A stretch of 64,000 nucleotides of DNA from Belliella filtrata (lineage in GTDB: Bacteria; Bacteroidota; Bacteroidia; Cytophagales; Cyclobacteriaceae), in NCBI RefSeq assembly GCF_022549775.1, contig NZ_JAKZGP010000022.1, positions 1 through 64,000 on the forward strand, given 5' to 3'. The position numbers were made by a program, and so were the translations under genes. Below are positions 46,681 to 53,541 of the stretch, piece by piece; within the stretch, counting starts at the first letter, position 1; every line of letters starts with the position of its first letter. Below the pieces are notes generated by a model, which worked only from the letters and a program-made list of their open reading frames with translations, was not told the DNA's origin and ran no database searches.

Positions 46681-47067
46681 TTAAGGGCTAAGTTTCAAGC
46701 GATAGAACAAGATCATTGGGTTTTTCTCCTCAATACTATCCTTATTCCTTCTGATAGAGTAAAACACACCCTCATTCATTGGTTTTGGAATGTTGTCTAT
46801 TGTCAAATCTTGATCAAACAATTGCCTCAAATGAATTAGAGGACGATTACTTTCTAAATCAATTGCTATAAAGTAGGAACGATTATCATATACAATACGC
46901 AAAAATGCATAGCTATCAGACATCACCACCTGGCCTACCCACAACTTAAGTGTCTTATCAAACCCAGTTAAATTAAACACGTATTCAGGAATCAGCTGAT
47001 CATCCACTTTTCTAAAGATCGTATCGGTATCTGTATGCGATGTCATGTCACCCCGAATGATTGGCAT
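46681..47067 (-). pseudogene. Fragment of a 6-bladed beta-propeller-type protein
   Basis: A 128-residue frame beginning MPIIRGDMTSHTDTDTIFRKV. Phrases such as 'DTDTIFRKVDDQLIPEYVFNL' and 'YDNRSYFIAIDLES' resemble the C-terminal blades of the 6-bladed beta-propeller lipoproteins common in Bacteroidota. There is no signal peptide or N-terminal half. The frame stays open some 30 codons upstream but has no natural start and runs into a tRNA terminator. I take it as the remaining 3' end of a deleted gene. A free-standing small protein is the alternative. Confidence 0.5.
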
Positions 47068-47142
47068 ATAAAATAAAGATGCGTTGTTTACCCTACTTAT
47101 TATCCTAGGGATTGGATGGATATGTGTGTAATCAGAATGATA

Positions 47143-47182
47143 TAAAAAAATAACCCTCTAAATATCAAATATTTAGAGGGTT
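47143..47182 (-). terminator. Intrinsic terminator of tRNA-Ala
   Basis: On the minus strand a 14-bp perfect stem, AACCCTCTAAATAT against ATATTTAGAGGGTT (plus 47152-47165 and 47169-47182), has a 3-nt loop and is followed by a T7 tract. Confidence 0.9.
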
Positions 47183-47195
47183 AAAATCATAATTG

Positions 47196-47269
47196 TGGAG
47201 AATACCGGATTCGAACCGGTGGCCTCTACACTGCCAGTGTAGCGCTCTAGCCAACTGAGCTAATCCCCC
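47196..47269 (-). tRNA. tRNA-Ala (GGC anticodon)
   Basis: Acceptor GGGGGAT/ATTCTCC includes the G3-U70 pair that identifies tRNA-Ala. The D arm is GCTC/GAGC, the anticodon arm CTACA-CTGGCAG-TGTAG with anticodon GGC (reads GCC/GCU), and the T arm ACCGG-TTCGAAT-CCGGT. The discriminator is A73 and CCA is not encoded. A perfect terminator follows. Confidence 0.96.
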
Positions 47270-47388
47270 AATAATTATCGGGATAATTTTATTCAAGAGA
47301 ATACCTTCAAAACAAATTAAAGGCTACAATCATCCTCCCAAACGGAGTGCAAATATAGAAAACCCTTTGTATTCACCAAAAGAAAATT

Positions 47389-48003
47389 TTACTCTGCTGA
47401 GTAATTTACTCTTGTCAATATACTTCTCCCCAAAGTAACTTCATCTGTATATTCTAATTCTCCACCTATAGGAATACCTCTCGCAATGGTGCTTACTTTA
47501 ACTCCTCTGGCACTAAGCAACCTAGTGACATAGAAAGAAGTAGTATCTCCCTCCATAGTTGCTGGGAGTGCTAGTATTACTTCTTTAACACCAGCATCAG
47601 CTTCTTCTATCCTCTTCATTAATGAGGCAATTTTCAGCTCATCAGGCCCTACACCGTGCATCGGGGAAATGACACCACCAAGAACGTGGTATAGACCATT
47701 GTATTGAGCGGTATTTTCGATAGCCAATACATCCGGAATCTCTTCCACTACACAAATTATTGAGCGATCTCTTTTATTACTTGCACATATACCACAGATT
47801 TCTGCATCAGAAATATTGTGACAAACAGCACAGTATTTCACTTCAGTCCGCATTTTTAGAATGGCTTGTGACAAGGACTCAGATACCGATTCCTTTTGCT
47901 TGAGTAGGTGTAGTGCGAGCCTTAGTGCAGTCTTTTTACCAATCCCTGGGAGGCGACTGATTTCATTGACAGCATCTTCTATGAGTTTGGATGGGAAATT
48001 CAC
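47389..48003 (-). CDS. recR: Recombination mediator protein RecR
   Basis: RecR works with RecO (and RecF) to load RecA onto SSB-coated gaps. The 204 residues start with an HhH region ('[22 protein letters not shown]'), then a zinc finger with four cysteines ('[18 protein letters not shown]'), and a TOPRIM domain ('[16 protein letters not shown]'). The C-terminal '[22 protein letters not shown]' is typical. It follows clpS by 13 nt on the same strand and is probably co-transcribed. Confidence 0.97.
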   Translation of the reverse strand: MNFPSKLIEDAVNEISRLPGIGKKTALRLALHLLKQKESVSESLSQAILKMRTEVKYCAVCHNISDAEICGICASNKRDRSIICVVEEIPDVLAIENTAQYNGLYHVLGGVISPMHGVGPDELKIASLMKRIEEADAGVKEVILALPATMEGDTTSFYVTRLLSARGVKVSTIARGIPIGGELEYTDEVTLGRSILTRVNYSAE

Positions 48004-48016
48004 TAGCCTGTTGGAT

Positions 48017-48310
48017 TTAGACTATGGCTGCTTGTATACCAGCATCAAGGATAGCTTGACACATTGGCTTCAGCTTGGTCTCACTGCCTTTCTTGACAGC
48101 ACATTTACCCTTGTAATGAATGATGAAAGTGCATTGCTCAGCCTGTTCTTGTGAGTGATTACAGACTTTGATCAGTACTTTGGTTACATGTTCAAATGTA
48201 TTTACATCATCATTAAATACTACAAGATCATGCGCTTCCTTATCTATCAACTCTTCGAGAAGAACTTCTATTTCTTCCAACTCCGGTAGTGCGTGTGTTT
48301 CTTGATTCAT
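48017..48310 (-). CDS. clpS: ATP-dependent Clp protease adaptor ClpS
   Basis: ClpS binds N-degron substrates and delivers them to ClpAP-type protease complexes. The 97 residues hold the substrate-binding pocket region '[24 protein letters not shown]' and the '[14 protein letters not shown]'-like segment, in this copy '[19 protein letters not shown]'. The N-terminal extension (about residues 1-23) is acidic and disordered, as is usual. An exact -7 element ends 4 nt upstream of the ATG, so the transcript may be leaderless. recR follows 13 nt later. Confidence 0.94.
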   Translation of the reverse strand: MNQETHALPELEEIEVLLEELIDKEAHDLVVFNDDVNTFEHVTKVLIKVCNHSQEQAEQCTFIIHYKGKCAVKKGSETKLKPMCQAILDAGIQAAIV

Positions 48311-48314
48311 TTTG

Positions 48315-48322
48315 CAAATTTA
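48315..48322 (-). promoter_or_regulatory. TAnnTTTG -7 element upstream of clpS
   Basis: On the minus strand TAAATTTG (48322-48315) matches the consensus exactly and ends 4 nt before the clpS ATG at 48310. No good -33 box is seen. Confidence 0.5.
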
Positions 48323-48363
48323 ATTATTATGAACAATTTAGCGTGCTAATTGCCAAACCAATT

Positions 48364-49812
48364 ATGGATTCAAATTTAGCCCTTATCAGTATAATATCAT
48401 ACTTTGCCCTATTGTTTTTGATTTCTTATCTGACAAGTCGCAAAGTGACATCCGATACCTTTTTCACAGGTGATAGGCAGTCTCCATGGTTTTTGGTGGC
48501 TTTTGGAATGATTGGAGCCTCTTTATCAGGAGTCACTTTCATCTCTGTACCCGGGGAAGTAGGCAATAGCAATTTCTATTACTTCCAAGTAGTGATGGGC
48601 TATACCCTCGGTTATTTTGTAATCGCAAAGGTTTTGTTACCACTATACTACAGGCTAAACTTGATATCTATCTATAGCTTCCTACAGCATAGGTTTGGGT
48701 TTTGGTCCTACAAAACAGGGGCATTCTTTTTTATCTTATCACGTACACTAGGCTCATCTATTAGAGTTTTTCTAGTTGCAGGTGTGCTCCAACTTATACT
48801 TTTTGATCAGTGGGGTATCCCATTTTGGGTTTCTGTATTGATTACTGTAGGGCTGATATGGCTCTATACCCATAGGGGCGGCATCAAAACTGTCGTTTGG
48901 ACAGATACCCTACAGACTCTTCTCATGCTGTTAGCAGTGTTATCAAGTATTTACCTTATAGGAAAAGATTTAGGTATTATTCGCATTAGCGAGTTAATCA
49001 GCACAGTAGCTAATGACACTCGTTCGGAAGTTTTCAATTGGGATTGGAGATCAGGTCAAAACTTCTTTAAGCAATTTATATCAGGAGCATTTATTACCAT
49101 AGTGATGACTGGGCTAGACCAAGACATGATGCAAAAGAACCTGACTTGTAGGAGCCTAGGAGATGCGCAGAAAAACATGTTTTGGTTCACCATCATCTTG
49201 GTCTTTGTGAACCTGATGTTTTTAGCACTTGGTGTTCTGCTATACCTTTATGCAGAAGCCAACGGAGTGACTATTCCAACTCGATCAGACGACCTTTACC
49301 CTTTTTTAGCTACCACTGAGTTCACAGCCTTTGCGGGTGTGATCTTCGTGCTCGGAATTACGGCAGCAGCTTATTCGAGTGCTGATTCTACACTTACCGC
49401 CTTGACTACTTCTTTTTGTTACGATTTTCTCGAGATCGAAAAAAAGTATCCTAAAGAGAAACAAATCCAGGTACGAAAAGCTGTCCACCTTGCCTTTACA
49501 GGATTGATGTTTTTAGTCATTTTGATGTTCAAATGGATCAATGACCAAAGCATCATCAATGCAGTTTTTATCATAGCAGGATACACATATGGTCCGCTAC
49601 TAGGGCTATTTGCATTTGGTTTGTTTACCAAACATGATGTTAAAGATAAATTGGTGCCGTACCTGGCTGTTGCTGCTCCTCTGATTACTTTTGTAATCAG
49701 TAAAAATTCAGAAAGTCTTCTAGCCGGTTATAAATTCGGTTTCGAAGCTTTGATTCTGAATGGGCTTTTGATGTTTACGGGTCTATACCTGATTAGGAAA
49801 CGCAAACTATAA
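48364..49812 (+). CDS. Sodium:solute symporter (SSS family)
   Basis: A 482-residue integral membrane transporter of the solute:sodium symporter (SSS) family. I use the ATG at 48364 (MDSNLALISIISYFALLFLISYLTS), which starts directly with a membrane helix; the in-frame ATG at 48289 would add a cytoplasmic leader overlapping clpS. About 13 hydrophobic helices are visible, beginning with 'SYFALLFLISYLTSRKVTSDTFFTGDRQSPWFLVAFGMIGASLSGVTF'. The conserved region 'ISVPGEVGNSNFYYFQVVMGYTLGYFVIAKVLLPLYY' fits the family. The solute is not predictable. The stop overlaps the convergent XRE gene by 6 nt. Confidence 0.9.
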   Translation: MDSNLALISIISYFALLFLISYLTSRKVTSDTFFTGDRQSPWFLVAFGMIGASLSGVTFISVPGEVGNSNFYYFQVVMGYTLGYFVIAKVLLPLYYRLNLISIYSFLQHRFGFWSYKTGAFFFILSRTLGSSIRVFLVAGVLQLILFDQWGIPFWVSVLITVGLIWLYTHRGGIKTVVWTDTLQTLLMLLAVLSSIYLIGKDLGIIRISELISTVANDTRSEVFNWDWRSGQNFFKQFISGAFITIVMTGLDQDMMQKNLTCRSLGDAQKNMFWFTIILVFVNLMFLALGVLLYLYAEANGVTIPTRSDDLYPFLATTEFTAFAGVIFVLGITAAAYSSADSTLTALTTSFCYDFLEIEKKYPKEKQIQVRKAVHLAFTGLMFLVILMFKWINDQSIINAVFIIAGYTYGPLLGLFAFGLFTKHDVKDKLVPYLAVAAPLITFVISKNSESLLAGYKFGFEALILNGLLMFTGLYLIRKRKL

Positions 49813-50172
49813 CTCCTGTTTAGATAGCAATTCATTGATCCTTTTCAATCTCTGAATATTTGCTTCCAATGTGCTATTTGATCCATCAAGATCTACAAGA
49901 ATCGAGATCAGTCCCTTTACCTTTTTTCCTGGTTCAGACGTTGCTGTAACTGAAGGAGAGACTGAGATCAGCTCTTGAACATCGACATCATAAAGTGTAG
50001 CTAACTTGATAGCATCCTCCATTTTAAGGTTGGATCTACCTTGCTCATACCTTGAGTAGGCAGTATAATCTCTTTTACCAAGATATTCTGCTATATACTC
50101 CTGAGTGTACCCTCTTAGCACCCTGTGCTTTCTGAGGTTTTCCGCAATGTGACTTTTCAATTCTGTATCCAT
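49807..50172 (-). CDS. XRE-family helix-turn-helix regulator
   Basis: A 121-residue DNA-binding protein with an XRE/Cro-type HTH at about residues 12-68 ('LRKHRVLRGYTQEYIAEYLGKRDYTAYSRYEQGRSNLKMEDAIKLATLYDVDVQEL'). The C-terminal part (about 75-121) is a predicted coiled coil ('STLEANIQRLKRINELLSKQEL') that may mediate dimerisation. Targets are unknown. It lies 121 nt downstream of the alkyltransferase-like gene on the same strand. Confidence 0.88.
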   Translation of the reverse strand: MDTELKSHIAENLRKHRVLRGYTQEYIAEYLGKRDYTAYSRYEQGRSNLKMEDAIKLATLYDVDVQELISVSPSVTATSEPGKKVKGLISILVDLDGSNSTLEANIQRLKRINELLSKQEL

Positions 50173-50293
50173 ACTATTTTAATCTATTTGTAGGTGTTAT
50201 TACAAAAAGCATACACAATTAGAAAATATAATTAATTATTGTTGTATTTTGTTTTATTTAGTCAAAAAATTCCTTATAAAAAGATTAATACAC

Positions 50294-50629
50294 CTATAAT
50301 AAGGCAGTGCTTGGATCCCAAAATAATTGCTCAAAACCAACAATTTGATCTTTTTCAACACTAACCCCTTCATTTTCAAGCAAATTTTGCATCATTTCTG
50401 GTGAAGAAAAATGATGCTTACCCGTCAATATTCCCAATCGATTTACTACCCTATGCGCAGGCACCTCTGGTAATCCATGTGCTGCATTCATTGCATATCC
50501 TACCATACGTGCACCACTTTTGATTCCTAAATAATTGGCTATTGCTCCATAAGTGCTCACCCTACCTTTTGGGATCAATTTGACTACTTCGTAGACTAGA
50601 TCAAAATAATTTTCACCACTACGTTTCAT
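50294..50629 (-). CDS. Alkyltransferase-like protein (ATL), MGMT family without the acceptor cysteine
   Basis: A 111-residue member of the MGMT superfamily. I take the ATG at 50629 (MKRSGENYFDLVYEVVKLIPKG), and an in-frame start at 50806 would add 59 residues and overlap the divergent SDR gene. The active-site motif reads PAHR at 57-60, with Ala58 where MGMT has the reactive cysteine of PCHR. Such ATL proteins bind O6-alkylguanine without repairing it and in other bacteria hand the lesion to nucleotide excision repair. The HTH part 'GRVSTYGAIANYLGIKSGARMVGYAMN' is conserved. It is divergent from the SDR gene across 76 nt. Confidence 0.9.
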   Translation of the reverse strand: MKRSGENYFDLVYEVVKLIPKGRVSTYGAIANYLGIKSGARMVGYAMNAAHGLPEVPAHRVVNRLGILTGKHHFSSPEMMQNLLENEGVSVEKDQIVGFEQLFWDPSTALL

Positions 50630-50705
50630 GACATTGTATTGATTTTTGACAAATTTTAGGCTTTGGACAAATTTAAGCTTAATTTTAAAGTAGAAAAAAT
50701 TATAA

Positions 50706-51389
50706 ATGGACATGGAAAGAAATATAATAATCACTGGAGCAGCAGGCAATCTTGGTAAGGCAGTAGTAGAAAAATTCAAAAGAGAGGGGTACAATATAAT
50801 CGCCACGATAGAACCTGAATCTGGTGATGAAGTAGAAGGAGCTGATGATGTATATGAAGTAAATGTAACCGATGACCAAGCTGCTCATGATTTTGCAAAA
50901 GAATATCAAATGCAATATGGAGACGTCGACGCAGTAATATTGCTTGTAGGTGGGTTTTCAATGGGTAAGATTGAGGATACTAACTCAGAGGATATTCAAA
51001 AAATGATTAAGCTCAATTTCTCCTCTGCATATAACATGGTCAAAAATTTTCTACCCATGATGAAAAAAAACAACCATGGGAGTTTTTTATTCGTAGGAGC
51101 AAGGCCTGCCCTTCAACCAGAAGATGGAAAAGAAGTTGTGGCATATGCTTTGAGTAAAAGTCTTGTGGTCAACTTAGCGGATTTGGTAGCGGAAGAAACC
51201 AAGGCTTTGAAAGTTCGCTCGCACATTTTCGTGCCAAGTGTCATCGATACTCCTCAAAATAGAGAATCTATGCCGGATGCAGACTTTTCTCAATGGGTTC
51301 ATCCAGATGAAATCGCTGAAGCCATGCACTATGCCCTCAATAATCCGGATCTAAGGAACATGACCTTCAAACTTTATGGTGGGATATAA
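50706..51389 (+). CDS. Short-chain dehydrogenase/reductase (SDR) family oxidoreductase
   Basis: A 227-residue cytoplasmic SDR. The nucleotide-binding motif is TGAAGNLG near residues 10-17, and the active-site YxxxK is 'AYALSKSL' (Tyr and Lys). The catalytic Ser region is 'SFLFVGARPA', where the usual Ser is not obvious, so activity is uncertain. The substrate is unknown. It starts from a divergent gap with the ATL gene, and the GIN-domain gene follows 12 nt later on the same strand. Confidence 0.85.
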   Translation: MDMERNIIITGAAGNLGKAVVEKFKREGYNIIATIEPESGDEVEGADDVYEVNVTDDQAAHDFAKEYQMQYGDVDAVILLVGGFSMGKIEDTNSEDIQKMIKLNFSSAYNMVKNFLPMMKKNNHGSFLFVGARPALQPEDGKEVVAYALSKSLVVNLADLVAEETKALKVRSHIFVPSVIDTPQNRESMPDADFSQWVHPDEIAEAMHYALNNPDLRNMTFKLYGGI

Positions 51390-51401
51390 TCTAAACAAAC
51401 T

Positions 51402-52088
51402 ATGAAAAAACTAACCAACATCGTCACATTATTGCTTCTTATCATGGGGCAGCAAGTATTTGCTCAGACTCAAAAAGAAACTAGAGATTTGAGGAACTTC
51501 TCAAGTTTAAAAGTGAACAGTGCAATTGAAGCTGAATTGGTCAAAGGTGAGAAAAATTCTATTGCTATCGTGGCTTCTGGAGTAGACCTTGACAAAGTAG
51601 AAACCAATGTATCTGATGGCACTCTTGAAGTAAAATTAGGTAGAGGGAATTTCAGATCAAGTTCCGTGAAAGTAACCATCACCTATGTGGACATTGATGA
51701 GATTCAAGCAAGTAGCAACTCCAAAGTATTTGCAAATGATCTTCTTGAGGCTGACAGAATTTATCTTTTTGCGGCTTCTAATGCCTACATTGAGGCAAGC
51801 GTGAATGCTACAAATCTTTTTGTAGAAGGAAATACAAATGCCAAACTTGCTGTGGAAGGAAATGCTAAAAACTTGGAACTTAAACTTTATACAAAAGCTG
51901 AGCTTGACGGCAAAAAACTGACAATAGATTCAGCAGAAGTTACTGCAAATACAGCCGCTAAAGCAGAATTTAAAGTTGTAGACGCTATCAAAGGATCTGC
52001 CGCTACAGCAGCCAGCATCAATTACACTGGAGACCCAAAGCTAATAGATGTAAAAACTAACACGGGTGGCGACATCAAAAAGAAATGA
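51402..52088 (+). CDS. GIN-domain (DUF2807) exported protein
   Basis: A 228-residue exported protein. The signal peptide is MKKLTNIVTLLLLIMGQQVFAQ. The mature region is a repetitive beta structure of the GIN/DUF2807 (auto-transporter adhesin head-like) type, starting 'TRDLRNFSSLKVNSAIEAELVKGEKNSI' and repeating short S/N/A-rich strands ('EASVNATNLFVEGNTNAKLAVEGNAKNLELKLYTKAE'). It probably forms a right-handed beta-helix on the cell surface or in the periplasm. Function is unknown. The next gene begins within its stop (ATGA overlap), so the pair is translationally coupled. Confidence 0.87.
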   Translation: MKKLTNIVTLLLLIMGQQVFAQTQKETRDLRNFSSLKVNSAIEAELVKGEKNSIAIVASGVDLDKVETNVSDGTLEVKLGRGNFRSSSVKVTITYVDIDEIQASSNSKVFANDLLEADRIYLFAASNAYIEASVNATNLFVEGNTNAKLAVEGNAKNLELKLYTKAELDGKKLTIDSAEVTANTAAKAEFKVVDAIKGSAATAASINYTGDPKLIDVKTNTGGDIKKK

Positions 52089-52540
52089 GAAAGCTATTTT
52101 TGATTTTATTGACGATAAGCCTTGGTCAATTAAGTGCTTTTGCACAAGCTAATCACGAAGCCATTAAGTCAACAATAGATGCGCTTTTTGAAGGCATGAA
52201 AAATAAAGATCAATCTATGATTGAGTCGGCATTTCACACAAATGCAGTGATGCATACCGTCGCAGAAACTGACACTGGAAGTACACTAGGGAGTAATTCA
52301 GTGAGAGACTTTGTCAATAGAATAGCTACCTCTCCGGTGGAAACTATCTTGGACGAGCGAATCCTAGACTACCAGATCAAAATAGATGGGGAAATGGCAC
52401 AAGCCTGGACGCCTTATGAGTTTTTCATTAATAATAATTTTAGTCATTGTGGAGTAAATGCTTTCTCATTGATAAAAACTCCAAAAGGTTGGAAAATCAC
52501 CTATGTGATAGACACTAGGAGAAAAGAGAATTGTAATTAA
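52085..52540 (+). CDS. NTF2-like (DUF4440/SnoaL-type) exported protein
   Basis: A 151-residue exported protein with a signal peptide (MRKLFLILLTISLGQLSAFAQ). The rest has an NTF2-like fold pattern: 'AIKSTIDALFEGMKNKDQSMIESAFHTNAVMHTV', then beta strands and 'KTPKGWKITYVIDTRR'. NTF2-like proteins have many roles and no enzyme function can be assigned. Its ATG overlaps the stop of the GIN-domain gene by 4 nt, suggesting a shared envelope function. A bidirectional terminator lies just after it. Confidence 0.84.
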   Translation: MRKLFLILLTISLGQLSAFAQANHEAIKSTIDALFEGMKNKDQSMIESAFHTNAVMHTVAETDTGSTLGSNSVRDFVNRIATSPVETILDERILDYQIKIDGEMAQAWTPYEFFINNNFSHCGVNAFSLIKTPKGWKITYVIDTRRKENCN

Positions 52541-52545
52541 TAGAT

Positions 52546-52594
52546 AAAACCCTCCCAACTGATCAAGAATATGGATTCAGTTTAGGAGGGTTTT
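52546..52594. terminator. Bidirectional terminator between the NTF2-like and META genes
   Basis: AAAACCCTCC (52546-52555) pairs with GGAGGGTTTT (52585-52594), with further internal pairing around ACTGA/TCAGT. It can serve the plus gene ending at 52540 and the minus META gene ending at 52621. Confidence 0.8.
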
Positions 52595-52620
52595 ACTTGA
52601 TAAAGTTTGTTTGAAAACTA

Positions 52621-53040
52621 CTATGGTTGAGGTACGAAACTCATTAGTTCCTTAGCCCCATCAAGAAGAGTTAATTTATTTTTGGCAACTTTTACATTTT
52701 TTGCTTGATTCAAAAGGGATATAAATTGATCTTCCCCACCTCCTTCACAAGCTTTTTTAGTCATAGCTCCTGGATCTAGATTCAATGAAGTGCCATCTAA
52801 CTGAAAGCTTCCATTGAAATTATTACAGCCTGCAAAACCTGCCAATTTTCCCTCATCCATGAAATTCAAAAATGGAATCCCTGAAGTAAATTTACTGGCA
52901 TCTAAGCCACCTCCTAAGATAGAAGAGAGTACCCAGTTATTTCCTGTAAGCAAATTTAAAGGGTTCAGGTTATTGATAGAGTTACAAGAAGAGAAACTCA
53001 AAAATACGAGCAGAAATAAGGCATTTGTTAATTTTTTCAT
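52621..53040 (-). CDS. META-domain lipoprotein
   Basis: A 139-residue lipoprotein (signal MKKLTNALFLLVFLSFSSC, Cys19). The mature part is one META domain of the type found in HslJ: 'LLTGNNWVLSSILGGGLDASKF', 'AGCNNFNGSFQLDGTSLNL', 'AMTKKACEGGGEDQFISLLNQA' and 'LTLLDGAKELMSFVP'. The C-N-N-F core and the second Cys-containing helix are typical. HslJ relates to heat shock or novobiocin resistance in E. coli, but the role here is unknown. The 290-nt spacer upstream, to 53331, shows no gene, only promoter-like DNA ahead of the threonine leader. Confidence 0.87.
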   Translation of the reverse strand: MKKLTNALFLLVFLSFSSCNSINNLNPLNLLTGNNWVLSSILGGGLDASKFTSGIPFLNFMDEGKLAGFAGCNNFNGSFQLDGTSLNLDPGAMTKKACEGGGEDQFISLLNQAKNVKVAKNKLTLLDGAKELMSFVPQP

Positions 53041-53331
53041 AAAATACTAGTTTAAAATGAATTGAACAGATTTATGAAGTTATAAGAATTTTTGGATTAA
53101 TCTTACTTGAAATTATTTTTCCCCAAAAACTCATGGTCTAAAATTGGAATTAAATCTAGCTTATAAGAGATCAAACAAAATAATCATTTGCCTATTCATC
53201 AAATCTTTGATCAAAAACGATAATGACTATTATCATTCATCCAATTAACATGGTAAAACCTTAGAAATTCTGCAATAAAATTTTTTGAGTTTTGAAAAAT
53301 TGTAAGTAGAATTGTAAATCATTTACAAATC

Positions 53332-53445
53332 ATGCAAACGACACAGTCACATTCTTTCAATCAGAAAGCTCCTATCGTAAGGAAAGGGGAGTGCATTTTT
53401 ATAGGCATGACCACCACTACAACATTCACTACCATCACGGGGTAA
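53332..53445 (+). CDS. thrL: Threonine operon leader peptide
   Basis: A 37-codon frame ends in the run MTTTTTFTTITG, which contains five consecutive Thr codons (53410-53424) and eight within twelve codons, with an Ile between. The start may be at 53332 or at the internal ATG at 53407, which would give only the 12-residue peptide. It lies 96 nt before thrA and in front of the whole thr operon. Threonine (and isoleucine) starvation would stall the ribosome here, which is how leader-peptide attenuators of amino acid operons work. The E. coli thr leader has the same logic but an unrelated sequence. The frame in which the codons lie is continuous, and the stop is inside a hairpin loop. Confidence 0.75.
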   Translation: MQTTQSHSFNQKAPIVRKGECIFIGMTTTTTFTTITG

Positions 53446-53475
53446 TCCCGTGCTGACTATCTCATATTGCCCCGT
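53436..53475 (+). promoter_or_regulatory. Alternative hairpins of a putative thr attenuator
   Basis: CACGGG (53436-53441) and CCCGTG (53447-53452) form a hairpin whose loop holds the leader stop codon. The same ACGGGG (53437-53442) can instead pair with CCCCGT (53470-53475), so the two structures exclude each other. A third possible hairpin, GGTTTG/CAAGCC, lies at 53483-53501. No T-run terminator is visible, so control could be Rho-dependent or at the level of thrA translation. Confidence 0.5.
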
Positions 53476-53541
53476 TAAAAGTGGTTTGTCAAGCTCAAGC
53501 CCAGTTATTACTATATTCAAATCAGGAAGAATCATATTTTT

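Noticed and set aside
53347-53535. 62-codon minus-strand frame upstream of thrA
   Set aside because: It is the reverse of the Thr-rich leader and hairpin region, has no plausible domain, and the plus-strand leader explains its openness.
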